Source: JADFNO01 sp965369945
Lineage (GTDB): Bacteria; Planctomycetota; Phycisphaerae; Phycisphaerales; SM1A02
NCBI GenBank assembly: GCA_965369945.1
Contig: CBDUST010000143.1
Coordinates: 1 to 10,680 of the forward strand
Reading direction: 5' to 3'
DNA: 10,680 nucleotides
Shown: positions 6,983-10,680 of the stretch, one piece after another
How positions within the stretch are numbered: position 1 is the stretch's first letter
Layout: each line of letters begins with the position of its first letter
Notes under the pieces: model-generated
What the model was told of the DNA's origin: nothing
Databases searched by the model: none
The model's input: the letters and a program-made list of their open reading frames with translations, nothing else
Translations under genes and position numbers: made by a program

Positions 6983-8104
6983 CTAGGAACCGACGTATTT
7001 TGCGTAGATTGATCGGGCGATCTTCAGCTCGTCCGTGCCCTTGATGATGGCTCGGCCGTCGGGGAAGAGTGTCAGCTGAACCGGCTCGCCGCTGGCGCCG
7101 TGTTCATTGGAGAACCGGCCGTGCAGCAAGTATTCGTTGGGCGTGAACGAGCCATGCGGTGAGAGCTTCGAGGCCATCGCGGCCAGGTCGATTTGTTTCG
7201 ACCCCGACGCTTCGCTAGCCGGGCAAATCTGCACGGCGTTGCGACCGCAAAGCGAGGTGACCGCTCCACCGGTCCGACCCTCCAGATATTCAAAATCGCC
7301 TTGCACACAGCATGGACAATCGTTGGAATTCCGCGCGCCGCTGATGTCGAGTGTCCGCCTTTCGTTGGACCATACGTCGATCGAGAGTAGTGAACGATCG
7401 ACTTTGTCAAGATTGCCGGTGAGGAGTTTGATCGCCTGAGCGCATTGATGCGCCGCAATCATCGCCACCGCTGGGCCCAACACGCCTGCCGTATCACACG
7501 TCGGACTCGCGCCGGGTGGCGGCGCTTCAGGAAAAACGCAGCGCAGGCATGGTGTGGCTTGCTCGGCCGACCATTGCACAGATGAATGAGACGATTCCCC
7601 GCAACGCTTTGGATGCGGCAGAACCAAGAAGGACATCCCCGTCGTCCCCACTGCGCCGCCATAGACATACGGCCGTGCATACTTCACCGCCAAATCATTG
7701 AGCAGGTAACGCGTCTCGAAATTATCCAACCCGTCGAGAATGAGATCGACGCCCCGGATGTATCGCTCGGCATTGCTCGCGCCAAAGTCGTCGACATATC
7801 CGTGAACGACGACCTGCGAATTGATGCGGGCGAGTTTGTTCTTGGCGGCTTGGGCCTTAGGGATGACCTGTTCGACGTCCTGCTCATCATAAAGCACTTG
7901 CCGCTGGAGGTTCGTCAGCTCTACGGTGTCGCGGTCGACAATGGACAGCGTGCCAACGCCGGCTCGTACGAGCGACTCGGCGATGATCGTTCCCAGCGCC
8001 CCGCAGCCAACGACGAGCACATGTGAGTCGAGCAACCGGCGCTGCCCTGACTTGCCGATGTCACCCAGAAGGATCTGACGGTGATATCGCTGTAATTCAT
8101 CCAC
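6983..8104 (-). CDS. ThiF/MoeB/HesA-family E1-like sulfur-carrier adenylyltransferase
   Basis: Activates the C-terminal Gly-Gly of a small sulfur carrier (ThiS or MoaD type) as an acyl-adenylate for thiamine, molybdopterin or other sulfur transfer. In 373 residues: the N-terminal helix MDELQRYHRQILL of MoeB/ThiF, nucleotide loop VVGCGALG (31-38), the NLQRQ arginine (R68), a lysine-rich helix (83-90), DGLDNFETR (124-132), and two zinc-binding CxxC pairs, C186/C189 and C263/C266. Cys203 in TCDTAGVLGP matches the ThiF/MoeB cysteine that can form the acyl-persulfide in ThiF. There is no rhodanese domain. Instead a C-terminal segment (about 275-373) contains SLCGRNAVQI and LTLFPDGRAIIKGT with ARSIYAKYVG, as in longer ThiF proteins of Bacillus type. 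That favours a ThiF-like over a MoeB role, but no thiS, thiG, moaD or moaE is nearby. The start is GTG at 8104; an in-frame TAA seven codons upstream rules out anything longer. It lies 30 bp after the exported paralog gene, so it is probably co-transcribed. Confidence 0.92.
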   Translation of the reverse strand: MDELQRYHRQILLGDIGKSGQRRLLDSHVLVVGCGALGTIIAESLVRAGVGTLSIVDRDTVELTNLQRQVLYDEQDVEQVIPKAQAAKNKLARINSQVVVHGYVDDFGASNAERYIRGVDLILDGLDNFETRYLLNDLAVKYARPYVYGGAVGTTGMSFLVLPHPKRCGESSHSSVQWSAEQATPCLRCVFPEAPPPGASPTCDTAGVLGPAVAMIAAHQCAQAIKLLTGNLDKVDRSLLSIDVWSNERRTLDISGARNSNDCPCCVQGDFEYLEGRTGGAVTSLCGRNAVQICPASEASGSKQIDLAAMASKLSPHGSFTPNEYLLHGRFSNEHGASGEPVQLTLFPDGRAIIKGTDELKIARSIYAKYVGS

Positions 8105-8134
8105 GGTTTGAGCCGCCGGTTACTGTTGGGCGAA

Positions 8135-9079
8135 TCAGTCGCGCAGGATCGCCTTGGTCCATCGCTGTACATCGAAGTCGTACACGCCGGTATCGTTGAA
8201 CTGTGCAACAACAGCGCCTTCGTCGATCCGCGCACCGGCGAGGTAGACACGAGTGCGGCCGACCAACCGTTGGGTCATCTCAGCCACGAGTCGGCGTTGT
8301 TCGGCGTCGAAGCTTTCGTCGCGCGCGCTCGCGTTGAACAGTTCTTCGAGCTGTGACTTGGCGGCGTCGGACGGCCAACCTGCATTGACCAGTCCGTTGA
8401 GTCGCGTCAACTCCAGTTGCAGCACCTGCGCGCCGGTCTGTGGCAACTGACTAGCAACCCAATCGTAAAATCTCATGGCCGGCCGATTCATCATTCGGGC
8501 TTGGCGGGTCTGTTTGGCTAGCGCGTCGAGCCGACGCCCGAGTGCAAGCTGTGTCCGCTCTGAGAGTATCCCGGCGCGGATGGCAGCATTCATCTCCCCA
8601 ATGAGCGCCTCTCTGGCTCGCGGACTCTCACGCATCGGCGGAAGGTCGCGCAGGAATCGTTGAAACGCCCCATCCGCCATTTTTTGTGGGAGTGTCGGAT
8701 CGAAGCTGGTGAGCTGCCAGCGAACATAGGCGTCAACGAAGGGATCACGATCAACACGACGGACGAGCCTTCTCCCCACCAGCTTCGGTGGCAACGAAAG
8801 GTTGAATTCTCGGGCGAAGTCGGCGTCTCGGCGGGGAAGCTGTCCATCGGTCTTGACCAGCCGGGCTTCGTCCGCCAATGTCTTGACGGCCGTTGCCAGG
8901 ACCGCCGCCGGAGAACGCTGCTCGGGCTGGGCCGTCACCGCCAAAGTCGGCAGCAGGGTCGCGAAGATGAGGGCGGCCAACCGGAGATAGCTACCGTCGG
9001 AAGAGGCAAGCATCATTGACCAATCGTATGCCCCGGGGCGGCAAGAACGCCAAAGCTGGCTGAACCATCGGTACGTCAT
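8135..9079 (-). CDS. Exported protein of unknown function, tandem paralog A
   Basis: Not recognised. Up to 314 residues, with a hydrophobic segment LAALIFATLLPTLAVTA (about 34-50) that looks like a signal peptide ending at VTA-Q. The body is charged and probably helical, with no catalytic motif I can name. It is a full-length paralog of the gene immediately upstream. Shared blocks in the same order are PFVDAYVRWQLTSFDP (113-128), NRPAMRFYDWVASQLPQTG (198-216), QRRLVAEMTQRLVG (261-274) and a C-terminal DVQRWTKAIL. The ATG at 9079 overlaps the upstream stop as ATGA, which suggests translational coupling. That start gives a long 33-residue region before the hydrophobic core, and ATG at 9016 or 9013 would give a more typical signal peptide, so the N-terminus is uncertain. 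The thiF-like gene follows 30 bp later. Confidence 0.82.
   Translation of the reverse strand: MTYRWFSQLWRSCRPGAYDWSMMLASSDGSYLRLAALIFATLLPTLAVTAQPEQRSPAAVLATAVKTLADEARLVKTDGQLPRRDADFAREFNLSLPPKLVGRRLVRRVDRDPFVDAYVRWQLTSFDPTLPQKMADGAFQRFLRDLPPMRESPRAREALIGEMNAAIRAGILSERTQLALGRRLDALAKQTRQARMMNRPAMRFYDWVASQLPQTGAQVLQLELTRLNGLVNAGWPSDAAKSQLEELFNASARDESFDAEQRRLVAEMTQRLVGRTRVYLAGARIDEGAVVAQFNDTGVYDFDVQRWTKAILRD
8696..8743 (-). other. Codons for the PFVDAYVRWQLTSFDP block in paralog A
   Basis: These 16 residues are identical in paralog B (9649-9696), while the flanking protein is only loosely similar. The two DNA copies differ mainly at third codon positions, so the identity reflects protein-level selection rather than recent gene conversion. 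It is the strongest candidate for the functional core of this family. Confidence 0.8.
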
Positions 9080-9993
9080 CGGTCGGGTCGAATTCCGGCC
9101 AAGAGGTCAGACCACCGCTTGGCATCGTCTTGGTTCACGCCGACTTTTGAGAACGTCACGCGAACGGTCCGGTTGGCCAGGAACGTAACGTCCCGGGCGA
9201 AGCGGCGCTTGGGCCCGACCAGTCGCTGGGCCTGTCGTACAATGAGGCGGCGGTGATCGCTGGTGAGGCTCTGGTCGTCGATACTGGCAGTGAAGTTACG
9301 GGTTATAGCTGATTTAATGGATTGCGTAGACCAACTGCCTTGCGTGGTCGCGGCGCATCGAGCGAGCAGCCACTGCCGAGATCGTGGTCCGGTCGGTCCA
9401 AGTTTGTCTTGCACCCACTTGGCGAACGATAACGCAGGCTCGTTGAATCGCTCCGCTAGATTCGTACGACGATCCAACTGAGCGACATCATCTCGCACCT
9501 GTTGAAACCGCCGGGCAGATAACACCAGCAAGTCTTCAATCTGCTCCAATGCTCTGACGACTTCAGGATCGGCGCGCGGGTTTGGAATGAGCGCGGGAAT
9601 CGCGTCCATGAAAAATGCAAACTCCTGATCGCTCAGTTGAGGAAGCGGCGGATCAAAGCTTGTCAGTTGCCAACGCACGTAAGCGTCGACGAACGGATTG
9701 GGATGCGTACGAACGAGAATCGCTTGCGTCAGATCATCTTGCGGAATCTGATGCTCAAATCGCTTCGCGAAATCCGGACTGAGCGTCGGAAGCAATTCGT
9801 TCTTTTGCGCTTCGAGGGCTTCTTCGATGAGAAGGCGGCGCGCTTCACGAATGTGCTGGTGTTTGCCGGGCGCTTGCGCCTGATCGGTCGTTGCCGATTC
9901 GACGTTGTCGATGGCAGTCAAGTTGACCAGAAACGCGCACGCAAACACAGCCATTTTCAATGAAGCGCTGCGCTGCTTCGCGAAGTTCATCAT
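9076..9993 (-). CDS. Exported protein of unknown function, tandem paralog B
   Basis: Not recognised. 305 residues with a signal peptide: basic MMNFAKQRSASLK, hydrophobic MAVFACAFLVNLTAI (14-28), and probable cleavage after VESA near 34. The mature part is charged and probably helical. It shares the invariant block PFVDAYVRWQLTSFDP (100-115) with paralog A. Weaker matches in the same order are NEPALSFAKWVQDKLGPTG (184-202), HRRLIVRQAQRLVG (247-260) and DAKRWSDLLAG near the C-terminus. Cys213 is the only cysteine in the mature part, so disulfide stabilisation is unlikely. It is the first gene after the rpsG terminator and overlaps paralog A by 4 bp. There is no Shine-Dalgarno sequence before ATG 9993 (a second ATG follows directly), and a GATAAT box ends 6 nt upstream. 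No enzyme motif is visible, so a structural or binding role in the envelope is only a guess. Confidence 0.85.
   Translation of the reverse strand: MMNFAKQRSASLKMAVFACAFLVNLTAIDNVESATTDQAQAPGKHQHIREARRLLIEEALEAQKNELLPTLSPDFAKRFEHQIPQDDLTQAILVRTHPNPFVDAYVRWQLTSFDPPLPQLSDQEFAFFMDAIPALIPNPRADPEVVRALEQIEDLLVLSARRFQQVRDDVAQLDRRTNLAERFNEPALSFAKWVQDKLGPTGPRSRQWLLARCAATTQGSWSTQSIKSAITRNFTASIDDQSLTSDHRRLIVRQAQRLVGPKRRFARDVTFLANRTVRVTFSKVGVNQDDAKRWSDLLAGIRPDR
9649..9696 (-). other. Codons for the PFVDAYVRWQLTSFDP block in paralog B
   Basis: Counterpart of the block at 8696-8743. The aromatic and acidic residues (Phe, Asp, Tyr, Trp, Asp) within a run of 16 identical positions suggest a binding or folding core. 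Confidence 0.8.
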
Positions 9994-9999
9994 GATGGC

Positions 10000-10005
10000 A
10001 TTATC
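10000..10005 (-). promoter_or_regulatory. Candidate -10 box (GATAAT) for the exported-paralog/thiF-like cluster
   Basis: GATAAT matches TATAAT at 5 of 6 positions and ends 6 nt before the ATG at 9993. It lies after the rpsG terminator, where a new promoter is needed. No convincing -35 is seen (CAACAT at 17 bp). The expected start site would fall on or next to the start codon, giving a leaderless or nearly leaderless mRNA. Confidence 0.4.
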
Positions 10006-10066
10006 GACTCAATCGCGCAATGATGTTGGTACGACGAGGGGGCTGCGGTTGCTGAATACTGGGGCG

Positions 10067-10107
10067 AAAAAAACTCGGCCGCCGCGTGACGAGCACGCAG
10101 GCGGCCG
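10067..10107 (-). terminator. Rho-independent terminator after rpsG
   Basis: On the minus strand CGGCCGCC-T-GCGTG pairs with CACGC-GGCGGCCG around a 5-nt loop: 13 base pairs with one bulged base. AG and then seven T follow. It starts about 60 bp beyond the rpsG stop and should end the ribosomal transcript. The remainder of the 176-bp gap (9994-10169) holds only the candidate -10 box and a short GAGGCCTC palindrome. Confidence 0.9.
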
Positions 10108-10169
10108 GGAAAGGGGGATCAAGTTTGAGGCCTCTTGTCTTGGGCCGGGACAATTGTACCAGAAAGAGT

Positions 10170-10664
10170 CTACCAGGCAAAGTGGGCAAATGCTTTATTT
10201 GCCTCGGCCATTCTATGGGTATTTCCGCGGGTCGTCATAGCCTTGCCCTCCCCTCGGGCAGCGTCGTAAAGCTCTCTGGCCAGCCGCCGATGCATGGGTT
10301 TGCCCTTGTCGTCCCGTGCGGCGGTAATGATCCACCGGAACGCTAAACTCTGCTGCCTACGGTTAGTTACGGCCATCGGGACCTGGTAATTGGCCCCGCC
10401 GACTCGCTTGGAACGCACTTCCACCCCCGGCTTGACGTTGTCAATCGCCTGACGGAAAACCTCAATGGCCGTTTCTGGGGCTCCTTCGGGCTTTTCTTTG
10501 TCCAAACGGGTCTGGATTTCGTCCAAAGCGGCGTACACCACCCGTTGAGCGACGGCTTTCTTACCAGCGTACATGACGCAGTTGATGAATTTCGCCAAAA
10601 CCTTGTCGTTGAAACGGGGGTCGGGACGAAGCTGCTGCTCGGAGTTGGTGATTCTGCCTGCCAT
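10170..10664 (-). CDS. rpsG: 30S ribosomal protein S7
   Basis: Primary 16S rRNA-binding protein that organises the 3' major (head) domain of the small subunit and lines the E-site/mRNA exit region. The 164 residues include the S7 signature VEVRSKRVGGANYQVP (81-96), the N-terminal arm and RFNDKVLAKFIN helix (17-28), a KGKPMHRRLARELYDAARGEG segment, and the conserved end MAEANKAFAHFAW. It is slightly longer than the common 156-residue form, mainly in the DKEKPEGAPETAIEVF loop (55-70). The start is ATG at 10664; GGAG at the very window edge lies about 12 nt upstream, which is somewhat long spacing. In most bacteria S7 follows rpsL and precedes fusA and tuf. Upstream is outside the window, while downstream is a strong terminator and unrelated genes, so the str operon is interrupted here. 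Confidence 0.98.
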   Translation of the reverse strand: MAGRITNSEQQLRPDPRFNDKVLAKFINCVMYAGKKAVAQRVVYAALDEIQTRLDKEKPEGAPETAIEVFRQAIDNVKPGVEVRSKRVGGANYQVPMAVTNRRQQSLAFRWIITAARDDKGKPMHRRLARELYDAARGEGKAMTTRGNTHRMAEANKAFAHFAW

Positions 10665-10680
10665 ATTCGATTCGGTCTCC

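Noticed and set aside
8135..9993. Idea that the paralog pair and thiF-like gene form a ubiquitin-like conjugation or defence module
   Set aside because: The paralogs have signal peptides, no C-terminal Gly-Gly, and no E2, JAB protease or nuclease-like gene is present. An exported partner would not meet a cytoplasmic E1. Proximity alone is not enough.
10111..10145. GAGGCCTC palindrome with flanking CAAG/CTTG after the rpsG stop
   Set aside because: The inner arms do not pair continuously and no T-tract follows. The strong terminator just downstream explains transcript end formation.

Overview
The window is about 10.7 kb of moderately GC-rich bacterial chromosome with densely packed genes. Seven of the eight genes read on the minus strand and one reads on the plus strand. 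Nothing points to a phage, plasmid, insertion sequence or CRISPR array. The gene mix suggests a Planctomycetes/PVC-type bacterium: several large secreted helical proteins of unknown role, genes with no clear Shine-Dalgarno site, and rpsG not followed by fusA. This lineage call is an inference from gene style, not a marker-based assignment.

Reading down the minus strand from the right edge: rpsG (ribosomal protein S7) ends in a strong intrinsic terminator at 10067-10107. Next is a cluster of two tandem paralogous exported proteins of unknown function (9993-9076 and 9079-8135, overlapping by 4 bp) and, 30 bp further on, a ThiF/MoeB-type E1-like adenylyltransferase (8104-6983). A separate promoter with a perfect TATAAT -10 box then precedes a large exported protein of 855 residues (6929-4362). 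That protein is built from two diverged copies of one unit of about 370 residues, with LTxxQ-like helix motifs reminiscent of the CpxP/Spy family.

The only plus-strand gene (3521-4231) is a class I SAM-dependent methyltransferase. It converges on the 855-residue gene, with two hairpins between them (4297-4361). It diverges from panB across a 132-bp spacer that carries a 13-bp inverted repeat. panB (ketopantoate hydroxymethyltransferase, 3388-2480), an HtrA/DegP-type serine protease (2384-885) and an Opp/Dpp-type ABC transporter ATPase (801 to beyond the left edge) follow each other on the minus strand with gaps of 95 and 83 bp. They may be co-transcribed but share no obvious pathway.

Functionally these are housekeeping genes (translation, pantothenate/CoA synthesis, sulfur-carrier activation, envelope proteolysis, oligopeptide uptake) interleaved with uncharacterised exported proteins. 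I see no clearly new multi-gene system. The most unusual items are the tandem exported paralogs, the internally duplicated 855-residue exported protein, and two -10-like boxes placed exactly 6 nt before start codons that lack a Shine-Dalgarno site, which suggests leaderless mRNAs.
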